A stretch of DNA of 64,000 bases from an uncultured Alphaproteobacteria bacterium (GTDB lineage: Bacteria > Pseudomonadota > Alphaproteobacteria > Micavibrionales > Micavibrionaceae): NCBI GenBank assembly GCA_946481075.1, contig CAMLMC010000004.1, positions 62,001 through 126,000 of the forward strand. The letters are read 5' to 3'. The position numbers were made by a program, and so were the translations under genes. Of this stretch, positions 43,690-51,551 are shown piece after piece. Below the pieces are notes generated by a model. It saw only the letters and a program-made list of their open reading frames with translations. It was not told where the DNA came from and did not search any database. Each line of letters begins with the position of its first letter. The stretch's first letter is position 1.

Positions 43690-43743
43690 CAACAGACCTT
43701 TGCCGTTATACGTGAATAGGAAGCCGTCCTATTCATAGGAAAT

Positions 43744-45018
43744 TTACTGGGTTTGTTCAAGGTCCGTGACGGGCTGGAGGAACAGGATGCCCATAGGCGT
43801 CCCGCTGGCAACACGCAGCATCGGGCGGATACGGCGGGCCTCCTCATCCAGAATATCGGCCAACCTGTCTCCCGCTTCGGCGATACCGGAGCCGATTTCC
43901 TGTGTTAAATCCTTGTCGAAACTGGATACCGCCGTCGTATCGTCGCCGATGAAAACCTGCGTCGTACCGGAATCGCCCACGGCACTGGCAACACCCGTGA
44001 TGAATTCAGCCGCCACGGGCAAAACAAAGCGCGACCAGTAACGGCGATCGATTTCCGTGACCATGCCAGGCAATGTGGTATTGGGGTCAATCGCCACCGC
44101 CTGAATCGGGTAATTGATGCCGTCGATCACAATCTGGCTGAAATTCAGCGTGATATATTCGTCTGTCGACTGGAATGCGCCCAGAACGCGGGAACCTTTG
44201 AGGGGGCCGGAGGCGATTTGCGCAAGGATCGGCCCCGGCGCATCGGTGTTGGCCTCGGTCAAAAGCTGACCATATTCAATTGTGCCGGCGGGCAGAAAGA
44301 TGTTTTCATACTCTTCCTGCATACCTTGGGAATTCGCCATCATCATTTGCTGTTGCTGCTGAAACTTCTGAAGCTTCTTTTGCTCCAGCTGTTCCAGATA
44401 AGAGATATCGGCGATCCCCAGATGCTGTACCTTACCAATCCTCTGGTTCTCCAGCACGGCCTGCATTTGTGAAACCATGGACTGCGACATGGCATTGACG
44501 GCCGGTGTGCGCGTATCGGGCTTGGGCTGATCCGGCTGCGCGGCTTTTGTCTGGGCTACGGCCTCCTGCTGACGAATGCGTTCTTCCTGCATTGTGCGCC
44601 AGCGTTCCAGCGGATCTTCCTGATTGACGTCATCCACCTGCAAAGGCAGTGTCCCTTTTGATGTGTCGACCGGCATGGGAATGGCGGAACCGCCGGTGCG
44701 TGTCGCCGTTTCCACATCCTGAATGTTTCGTTCTTCCAGCGATTTGCGATAGCTCTCGGAAACCTCACCCTCACCCGGCACGCTAGTGACATCAGAACCA
44801 CCGGTTACGCGTGAGAGGTTTTGCGGATCATCGCCGCCGCCGAACAGGATTACCCCGCCGACGATCACGGCAAAGGCAGCAAGCACAACGCCGATCTTGA
44901 CCATCGGATTGTTACGCCACAAATCACCGAGCGAGCCTTTTTGATTATAGGTATCAAACCCGCCATCATCGAAATCTTCGATGTCCAGATCGTTGTCGAT
45001 GTCATCATTGTTACTCAT
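43744..45018 (-). CDS. dotG: DotG/IcmE (VirB10/TrbI-like) core-complex protein
   Basis: A 424-residue protein linking the two membranes in the type IVB core. An acidic N-terminus, a transmembrane helix near residues 39-60 and a Gln-rich central region precede the VirB10-like C-terminal domain (LPAGTIEYGQLLTEANTDAPGPILAQI, GSRVLGAFQ, YITLNFSQIVIDG, FVLPVAAEFITG, GTPMGILFLQPV). That domain is the conserved part of DotG. The long pentapeptide-like repeat region of Legionella DotG (over 1000 residues) is absent. Its start overlaps the dotH stop by 8 bases. Confidence 0.92.
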   Translation of the reverse strand: MSNNDDIDNDLDIEDFDDGGFDTYNQKGSLGDLWRNNPMVKIGVVLAAFAVIVGGVILFGGGDDPQNLSRVTGGSDVTSVPGEGEVSESYRKSLEERNIQDVETATRTGGSAIPMPVDTSKGTLPLQVDDVNQEDPLERWRTMQEERIRQQEAVAQTKAAQPDQPKPDTRTPAVNAMSQSMVSQMQAVLENQRIGKVQHLGIADISYLEQLEQKKLQKFQQQQQMMMANSQGMQEEYENIFLPAGTIEYGQLLTEANTDAPGPILAQIASGPLKGSRVLGAFQSTDEYITLNFSQIVIDGINYPIQAVAIDPNTTLPGMVTEIDRRYWSRFVLPVAAEFITGVASAVGDSGTTQVFIGDDTTAVSSFDKDLTQEIGSGIAEAGDRLADILDEEARRIRPMLRVASGTPMGILFLQPVTDLEQTQ

Positions 45019-46504
45019 CGAGCAAATCCTCTTTCTCGGTCAGTGTGGCGCGCATGAATTCCCCTTCATCAGACAGGAGAAGCACGGGCGCACTGGATAA
45101 TACATAGACATTCATGCCATCGGCGGAAGACACGGAGCTTTTCCACGCCGGCGATAGCAGGGTCAGCGGTGTGCGGACATAGGTCTGCCCGCCGGATGAA
45201 TAAGCGGTCGTGCGGCCATCGACGCCGGAAACATTCAACTTGACCATGCCTTGCGCGGCAACGCCATCCAGCAAGGAGGTCAAAGTGGAGTCGCCGGCGA
45301 CCATGCTTTTGCCGCCCTGCATCAGCGGTGCGGTGGCGAACGGACCATATTCAGGGACACGGGCATCAACGCGGTATTGCACGACATCGCGGCTGGTTTC
45401 CAGCGTCAGGGTAAGCGGCGTCTTCAATGTCAGAAGGCGGATAACAATGTTCCCGCGCGCGAATTGGGCGAGCGGTGTGATGCGAATGATATGGCCCCCT
45501 TGTTCGGGCTCCACCACTTCAAAATCGCCCGCCCATGTCACATCCTGCACGGGCCACGGCGCGCCGGTGGCATCCAGAATGTTGATGGTGGTCACATTAC
45601 CCACGGCGGTTTTGATGCTGGGCGGCATAACGCCCGGGTCCAGCGAGATATTGGTGACGCTGACTTCGGGGCGCGGCGCATTATAAGGCGGAGTATTCAC
45701 AGCCTGCTGCGTTTCATCATAACGGCCCAAAAGGGATTTGATCTGGTCGGGCTCCAACGGGAACATGCCGGTAATCGCGGCATCAAATGCATCGCGGCGA
45801 ATGGATTCCTTCATTGCGCGTTTGGCTTCGGGACTTGCTTCCCCGCTCATATCTCCGTCAATGGATCCATAGGATGTTTTGCCGGCGCTATTTTCAAAAT
45901 CACCCTGCAACTTGAACATCGTGCTGGTGTCTACCTCGGGCAACGCATCACCATCGGCGCTTTCCTCGGCCTCGGCAGCAGCGCGATAGCGGTCAAGCGC
46001 AGAGACGGCAGCAGGATCATCCTGCCCTGTGAGCATATTAGCATCAGCCTGCGCCGCGGCATCTTCCACCGGGTTCGGGGTTTGCGATTGCTGCCCCGTT
46101 TGTGCGGACTGTCCCATGGCTGTTGCAGGAACCAGTTTCTGTTCCTGCGGCTGCGAAGGCGCGTTGTCGGCATTGACGACTTCGCCATTGTCGGGATTGC
46201 CGTCATTCGAGGCAGGGATAATCTGGTCAGAGGGGATTTGGTCCGCGGCCTCGTCTCCCATCGAAAAACTATTCGGGATCTGCTGCTGGGCAAACCCGTC
46301 GGGCAATTGCTGCTGTGCGCCTTCATCGGCGGGGATTGCCTGCACCGGAGCATCTGGTTGGGCCTGCGCGCCGTTGTTGAAATTTTGCTGCGACTGGGCC
46401 AGCGCCTGCGCCGATGCCGCCATCACGGCCACGGCCGACAAACCCGCCAGCAGCAGACTTTTCACGCCGCCCGTACCCGAATGATATATATAGAAGCCTG
46501 ACAT
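45011..46504 (-). CDS. dotH: DotH/IcmK outer-membrane core protein (TraN-like)
   Basis: A 497-residue exported protein. An N-terminal signal (KSLLLAGLSAVAVMAASAQALAQ) is followed by a long Gln/Pro/Ala-rich low-complexity region up to about residue 190. The DotH domain follows: PLEPDQIKSLLGRYDETQQAV, ISLDPGVMPPSIKTAVGNVTTINILDATGAPWPV, ITPLAQFARGNIVIRL and KTPLTLTLE. The ATG at 46504 is listed; a GTG at 46465 would begin exactly at the signal peptide and is equally possible. No lipobox is seen. It lies between dotI and dotG in the standard order. Confidence 0.92.
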   Translation of the reverse strand: MSGFYIYHSGTGGVKSLLLAGLSAVAVMAASAQALAQSQQNFNNGAQAQPDAPVQAIPADEGAQQQLPDGFAQQQIPNSFSMGDEAADQIPSDQIIPASNDGNPDNGEVVNADNAPSQPQEQKLVPATAMGQSAQTGQQSQTPNPVEDAAAQADANMLTGQDDPAAVSALDRYRAAAEAEESADGDALPEVDTSTMFKLQGDFENSAGKTSYGSIDGDMSGEASPEAKRAMKESIRRDAFDAAITGMFPLEPDQIKSLLGRYDETQQAVNTPPYNAPRPEVSVTNISLDPGVMPPSIKTAVGNVTTINILDATGAPWPVQDVTWAGDFEVVEPEQGGHIIRITPLAQFARGNIVIRLLTLKTPLTLTLETSRDVVQYRVDARVPEYGPFATAPLMQGGKSMVAGDSTLTSLLDGVAAQGMVKLNVSGVDGRTTAYSSGGQTYVRTPLTLLSPAWKSSVSSADGMNVYVLSSAPVLLLSDEGEFMRATLTEKEDLLDE

Positions 46505-46581
46505 TGCCCTCGAAAACCCTTTTAAAACCCAGCCACAATAGACTCTTCCAATATAAAAGTCATCTTTTGCCCATTCCGCCC

Positions 46582-47313
46582 TTATCCGCCGCCCGGAACC
46601 GCAATCCACTGCGCGATCCCCACCCCGTTCGGGCTTTCCAGACGCGGCACACGGACAATCACAAGCGTAACGACCCAGCTTTCATTCCGCTTTTTTGAGC
46701 CCGATGTAAAAGTCAGAAGGATTGGCACCTGCACGACCCATTGATACTGGCCACTCACGATCCCTTCCGATTGCAAAACGGGGGCGCCCGCGGGAATGGC
46801 GGAGACTTCCTGAGTCAAAGACTCAACCGATTCGATAATGCGTGCCTGCTGTAGAGCGGTGGAAAAACTCTGCCAGCCCGCGCGGGTAAAATGGCGGGAG
46901 GATTCCTGCAAATTGCGGCGATAATTGCTGAAGGAGAACGACATGGTTTCCGATGTCGCCTGCGCCGCCCATGATAGAAGGGCCGGAGTCGACAGGTTTG
47001 GCTGGTTGAGCGGCACCATCGGGATCAGACGGCCGTCTTCGGTTGTCGCGAAATAGCGGTTTTCCGGCTGATGAACATGAATGACGAAATACATCGCACC
47101 GATAAGACCGAAGATGGCGATGGCCTGTACGATGGCGATGCGCAGCGCCAGACGGTAGCCATCACGATAAAATTCGTTGCGCACAACCACGCGGCCGAGG
47201 CCTGTTGTGTCCATGGCCTCCGGTTTGGTCGTGGCGGCTTTGCGCGCGCGCGGTTCGCCGGAAGGGCGGATATTGCGCGGATTTGGGGCTTTTTGTCCGG
47301 TATCGTCAGTCAT
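46582..47313 (-). CDS. dotI: DotI/IcmL inner-membrane component (TraM-like)
   Basis: A 243-residue bitopic protein. A basic N-terminus and the short motif GLGRVVVRNEFYRDGYR precede the transmembrane helix (residues 57-80). The periplasmic IcmL domain follows, with SFSNYRRNLQESSRHFTRAGWQSFSTAL and QWVVQVPILLTFTSGS. In Legionella it forms an inner-membrane ring with DotJ. It is the first gene of the dotI-dotH-dotG-dotF block, divergent from the exported paralogue cluster. Confidence 0.93.
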   Translation of the reverse strand: MTDDTGQKAPNPRNIRPSGEPRARKAATTKPEAMDTTGLGRVVVRNEFYRDGYRLALRIAIVQAIAIFGLIGAMYFVIHVHQPENRYFATTEDGRLIPMVPLNQPNLSTPALLSWAAQATSETMSFSFSNYRRNLQESSRHFTRAGWQSFSTALQQARIIESVESLTQEVSAIPAGAPVLQSEGIVSGQYQWVVQVPILLTFTSGSKKRNESWVVTLVIVRVPRLESPNGVGIAQWIAVPGGG

Positions 47314-47630
47314 GGATTTGCGATGGCGCTTTGCTCAAGATGTCATAATTACAGGCGTGCGGAGTCGGCCTTTTAAGCCCCGCATATTCTATTCGAACAT
47401 ATTCGGCCGCAAAGTACAATTTCTGACTTTGGGTTTGTCCGCAGCCAATCGGAAAAATCTTGCATTGCTGCCCCAGCCGGGGGGAGACAAACGTGCGTTT
47501 TGGTTTTAAAATATGGTAAGATTTTTTCATGACTTGGGGAAACAGTGTTTTTTCAAGATTTTAAGCAGATTGCAGGACGCGGCCGAATCGTTTTACGAAA
47601 AACGCCGCGAGGGGAAAGTGTGACGCGTCA
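47314..47630. other. 317-bp divergent gap between dotI and the exported paralogue cluster
   Basis: No gene is visible. It must hold the promoters for both the dotI block (minus) and the three-paralogue cluster (plus). A/T-rich runs occur around 47510-47560; no consensus sigma-70 or sigma-54 pair was convincing. GAGGGG lies rather far (about 17 bases) from the plus-strand ATG at 47631. Confidence 0.5.
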
Positions 47631-49625
47631 ATGAGCATGGGATTCCGCAAAATTGGGATGGGTATCTGTCTTGCCGCCATGCTCACGGGCGGTGGAATTA
47701 GCATTACCCACGCCCAGACACTTATGAATGCCCAACAATTTCTCTCCAACCCGCAGGCTTTGGCCAGCGCGCCGGGCGGCATTACCACAAACGCCGTCAA
47801 TATTCTTGGTACGTCGAACGGCAACCCTCAGGCTATTTCTGAATTGGGCAACTTTCTCGGCGGAATGCCGGGATCACAAACCAATCCGCAGCAAGCGACC
47901 GGCATATTGCAAACCTTACAGCAGGGGATGTCATCGGGTCAGTTTTCACCACAACAAGCCACCGCATTATTGGGGGGCATCACCAGCAACCCGCAACTGA
48001 CGCAGGCTCTAACCAATGTTCCCGGCCTTGGGCAAATGACAGGCTCTGTCGGCAATATCCAGCAAGTCATGAATAACCCTGCCGTGCAAAATGCGCTCGG
48101 CGGTCTATCGGGCATGCAGCAAGCCGCGGGTGTGGACCAGATTGTGCAAAGTGTCACGCAAGGGGCAGCCCAAAATCTTACAACTGCCGCCACTCAGGAA
48201 CTGGCCAATCAAATTGCAGCCAATATGCCTGATCTTGCGAATATGATGGGCGGCGCGAATGGGATCGCCCAAAACTTGCAGAACATGCTTGGCGGCGCGG
48301 GCGGGCTTTTAGGCGGATTGTTCGGTGGCAGCGGAACCGGCGGTGCAGGCAGTGGCGGCGGCGGTGCTGGGGCCGGCGGATCGGGTCAGGACCGCGACAA
48401 CGGAAATTATGAACTGGAGAGTATGGATACTGGCGGCCCCGGTGCCCAGAATGCCTGCGGAAACTGCTCCGATGTAGGAACCATCATTAAAGGGCACTAT
48501 ACAGAGGTCCGCCAAACCATCAAAGACGAATTCATCAAGCACCGTAACTGGATCGTCAACACCTATTGGAAAGAGCATATCCTGCCCGCCCTGATGCTGA
48601 TGGCCGAACAATTGACCGCTGTCGGGATCGCGCAGGTGGAAATGATCGGCGCGATGCTCGATGCCAAACATCAACTGGAAACCCAGCGTCTGTTCCAGCA
48701 ATTGACCGCGCAGGCGCACAAGGATTATCACCCGTCCGAGGGCATGTGCACCTTCGGCACAAGCGTGCGCAGCCTTGCTGCATCGGAACGCAAATCGGAT
48801 ATGACGCAAGTCGGGCTTGCCGCACGCATGATGCAACGCCAGACGCTGAACGGGGATGTTCTTTCGATTCAGGGCGATTCTTCGGACATTGTTTCGCGCA
48901 TGAGCCGCTTTCGCACGACCTATTGCGATCCGTTGGACAATGCGAGCGGACTGGATGTTTTCTGCAAGGATGCCGACAGCGCATCCGAACGCCGCAACAT
49001 CGATGTGGATTTCACACGCAATGTGGAATCGCGCCTGACGCTCGATATCGATATGACACAGGATGGTGCCGACACCGATGACCAGCAGGATCTGTTCGCC
49101 CTCTCCGCCAACCTTTTCGGGAATAATGTTGCGATGCGCATAGACCCGGAAAAACTGGCGAACGATCAGGGACTGGTCCGCGAAGACGGGGCCGGACGGC
49201 TGCTCGACCTCCGCGCCGTCTATGCCAAACGCTCTGTCGCTCAGAACTCTTTCGCGGCGCTGGCCGCGATGCGCGCATCGGGCGATGAAGGATCGGCCCC
49301 TTATACCAAAGCGCTCATCAAAGAATTGGGCATCACTTCCCAGGACGAGATTGAAAAGATCCTCGGCGAAAAGCCCAGCTATTTCGCACAGATGGAAGTG
49401 CTGACCAAAAAAATCTATCAAAACCCGTCTTTCTATACCGAACTCTATGACAAACCTGTCAATGTGGAGCGCAAAGGTGCGGCCATCGAGGCGATTTCCC
49501 TGATGCAAGACCGTGATTTGTATAACAGTCTTCTGCGCTCAGAAGCCGTTTTATCCGTTCTCCTTGAAACCATGTTGATGAAGGAGCAATCCAAGATCGT
49601 CAACGCCATGCCGGAGACAGATTGA
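47631..49625 (+). CDS. exported paralogue 1 of the three-gene family, with repetitive N-terminus
   Basis: A 664-residue exported protein of no family I recognise. The signal peptide ends near THAQ (residue 29). Residues 30-240 are a Gln/Asn/Gly/Ala-rich low-complexity region with irregular repeats (NPQA, QQAT, LGG), then a pure Gly/Ser/Ala stretch and NACGNCSD. From about residue 300 comes the domain shared with the genes at 49628 and 51548: HILPALMLMAEQ, DYHPSEGMCTFGT, YCDPLDN..GLDVFC, and a C-terminal block PSYFAQMEVLTKKIYQNPSF. An alternative ATG lies two codons in. The stop overlaps the next gene's TTG codon. It is opposite the dotI block and likely works with that system. Confidence 0.8.
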   Translation: MSMGFRKIGMGICLAAMLTGGGISITHAQTLMNAQQFLSNPQALASAPGGITTNAVNILGTSNGNPQAISELGNFLGGMPGSQTNPQQATGILQTLQQGMSSGQFSPQQATALLGGITSNPQLTQALTNVPGLGQMTGSVGNIQQVMNNPAVQNALGGLSGMQQAAGVDQIVQSVTQGAAQNLTTAATQELANQIAANMPDLANMMGGANGIAQNLQNMLGGAGGLLGGLFGGSGTGGAGSGGGGAGAGGSGQDRDNGNYELESMDTGGPGAQNACGNCSDVGTIIKGHYTEVRQTIKDEFIKHRNWIVNTYWKEHILPALMLMAEQLTAVGIAQVEMIGAMLDAKHQLETQRLFQQLTAQAHKDYHPSEGMCTFGTSVRSLAASERKSDMTQVGLAARMMQRQTLNGDVLSIQGDSSDIVSRMSRFRTTYCDPLDNASGLDVFCKDADSASERRNIDVDFTRNVESRLTLDIDMTQDGADTDDQQDLFALSANLFGNNVAMRIDPEKLANDQGLVREDGAGRLLDLRAVYAKRSVAQNSFAALAAMRASGDEGSAPYTKALIKELGITSQDEIEKILGEKPSYFAQMEVLTKKIYQNPSFYTELYDKPVNVERKGAAIEAISLMQDRDLYNSLLRSEAVLSVLLETMLMKEQSKIVNAMPETD

Positions 49626-49627
49626 TC

Positions 49628-51022
49628 ATGAAAAAACTTATTCATAAAATGATGGTCTTCGCTTTTGCGGCGTTCCTTTTTGCAATAACAATCGGCACAA
49701 TCCCTAATTCGCGCCTGTCAAATCCAGCCTTCGCCTTTCCTGCTTGCGATTCCTGTTGCTCTTGTAGCGGCGGCGTTTGTGGCGGGTTTGTCATGGACTG
49801 TAAAACTGCTGCTGTAAATACATCGGAAACGCACAAAAATTATACCAATGATTTTACCAAACATGAATTCGTCATCCACCGCGAATGGATGGTGAAGGTG
49901 TTCTTTGAAATGCATATCCTGCCTGCGCTGATGCTGTTCGCGGAACAAATCTCTGCGATGGCCATGCATCAGGTGGTCGTCATCGGCTCCTTCCTTGATG
50001 CCAAGCACCAGCTCGAGACCCAGCGCCTGTTCCAGCAATTGATGGCGCGCGCGCACAAGGATTACCATCCCTCAGAAGGCATGTGTACGTTCGGCACAAA
50101 TATCCGCAGCCTCGCGGCGTCCGACCGCAACATGGATTTATCCGCGATAGGGATTTCGAACCGCGTTTTGCAGCGCGAACTTTTATCAGGCGACTCGCTG
50201 GCCACGCAGGGACGCTCTTCCGATTTCCTTTCGCGCCTGAAGCAATTCCGCGAAATCTATTGCAGCCCGAAGGATAATGGCAACGGCCTTGATCTGCTTT
50301 GCCCCAATCCGCAAGATGGCACGCGGGTGAACAAGGACATCAATTACACCGCAACTTTCGATTCCCCGATGACGCTTGAACTGGATCTTACGGAGGAAGG
50401 CGATATCGACCATGAGGACAATCAACACGAAACGACCCTTTCAGCCGATGAAGAAGATGTGTTCGCCCTCGCCGCCAATTTGTACGCCCACACCGTCGCC
50501 CCTTCGATCCCGCAAGCTTTCCTGTCGGATGAGAATGGCACGATTAACCCCACAGGCGCGGAGCATTATATGAATATCCGCTCGATCGCCGCGAAACGCT
50601 CGGTCGCCCGCAACTCTTTTGCCTCCATCGCCGCAATGAAATCGCAAGGAGAGAAGGAAGTGCAACCCTATCTCTTCGCCCTCGTCAAGGAGATGGGGAT
50701 TAAGGATGAAGAGGAATTGAAAAAATATCTCGGCGAACGGCCCAGTTATTACGCGCAGATGGAAATACTGACGAAGAAACTTTATCAGAATCCGTCTTTC
50801 TATTCAGAACTGTACGACAAACCTGCCAACGTCGAGCGCAAGAATGTGTCGATGAAGGCAATAGAGCTTATGCAAAAACGCGATATCTACCGCAGCATTC
50901 TGCGTTCCGAGGCGATTTTATCGGTCATGCTTGAAACCGCGCTTATGGAAGAACAAGATCGTATTGTCAACGAGATCAAAGTCCTGCCTGAAGATGGCGC
51001 GCTGATCGACATACCGGATTAA
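49628..51022 (+). CDS. exported paralogue 2 of the three-gene family
   Basis: A 464-residue exported protein. The signal-like N-terminus is followed by a dense cysteine cluster (ACDSCCSCSGGVCGG), and from about residue 70 the shared domain begins: HILPALMLFAEQ, DYHPSEGMCTFGT, YCSPKDNGNGLDLLC and PSYYAQMEILTKKLYQNPSF. Compared with paralogue 1 the low-complexity region is missing; the shared domain is very similar, including identical 15-20 residue stretches. The ATG at 49628 lies 2 bases after the upstream stop; a TTG two codons earlier is possible. Helical, probably periplasmic or surface-exposed. Function unknown. Confidence 0.8.
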   Translation: MKKLIHKMMVFAFAAFLFAITIGTIPNSRLSNPAFAFPACDSCCSCSGGVCGGFVMDCKTAAVNTSETHKNYTNDFTKHEFVIHREWMVKVFFEMHILPALMLFAEQISAMAMHQVVVIGSFLDAKHQLETQRLFQQLMARAHKDYHPSEGMCTFGTNIRSLAASDRNMDLSAIGISNRVLQRELLSGDSLATQGRSSDFLSRLKQFREIYCSPKDNGNGLDLLCPNPQDGTRVNKDINYTATFDSPMTLELDLTEEGDIDHEDNQHETTLSADEEDVFALAANLYAHTVAPSIPQAFLSDENGTINPTGAEHYMNIRSIAAKRSVARNSFASIAAMKSQGEKEVQPYLFALVKEMGIKDEEELKKYLGERPSYYAQMEILTKKLYQNPSFYSELYDKPANVERKNVSMKAIELMQKRDIYRSILRSEAILSVMLETALMEEQDRIVNEIKVLPEDGALIDIPD

Positions 51023-51035
51023 GGGCTGGCATGTC

Positions 51036-51551
51036 ATGACAGATGCCCTCCATAAAAAAAGCGCAGCAAAAATCATCCTGATCCTTACAGCCTTGATCGC
51101 GGCCATCGGCGCAGGCTGTCTGGTTTACGCACGCGCGGTGAAAGGGCATGATTTTATCCGCATTACAGGCGCGGACACGGCGATGGAAATTTCTGTTGTG
51201 CTGGAAGAGGCGGGCAAGGCGTTGGCGCTGGAGGCGACGGCAAAAGGCGGTGAAACGGTTTTTAATCTTGATGATAGGAAAGCAACCCCGCCTTATGATG
51301 CGATTGTCACCCTGCGCAAGGATGGTATTTATCGCGATGTGCGCTTTTCGGTTGGTGGCAACGAAGCCTTTGTTGTCGCGGAAGGCTTTTCACCCAAAGG
51401 GCCGCTATCATGGAATGGGCAGGACGATTTGCATTTCGACTGGTCAGGACGCATCGAACTGCGGGGAGATTTAGACGATATCAAGGGCCCCCTTTGTCTT
51501 GATGCGGATGGCATGAATATCTGCCACACCGCTGTAAAGGCGGTGCGATGA
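51036..51551 (+). CDS. membrane-anchored periplasmic protein between the paralogues, hypothetical
   Basis: A 171-residue protein with one N-terminal helix (KIILILTALIAAIGAGCLVYAR) that could be an anchor or an uncleaved signal; a Cys sits inside the helix without a clear lipobox. The rest is a beta-rich domain with two more Cys near the end (GPLCLDADGMNICH). It starts 13 bases after paralogue 2 and its stop overlaps the paralogue 3 start (ATGA), so it belongs to the same operon. No family recognised; it could anchor or chaperone the exported paralogues. Confidence 0.72.
   Translation: MTDALHKKSAAKIILILTALIAAIGAGCLVYARAVKGHDFIRITGADTAMEISVVLEEAGKALALEATAKGGETVFNLDDRKATPPYDAIVTLRKDGIYRDVRFSVGGNEAFVVAEGFSPKGPLSWNGQDDLHFDWSGRIELRGDLDDIKGPLCLDADGMNICHTAVKAVR

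Noticed and set aside
42640..43719. A 359-codon plus-strand frame opposite the dotF-like gene
   Set aside because: Phe/Arg/Ile-rich translation without motifs, and it runs against the membrane/coiled-coil protein that fits the operon.
45251..46501. A 416-codon frame antisense to dotH
   Set aside because: dotH is supported by its motifs, signal peptide and gene order; the antisense frame is compositionally odd and without features.
48309..49508. A 399-codon frame antisense to exported paralogue 1
   Set aside because: The plus-strand frame is conserved among three paralogues, which proves it is the coding one.
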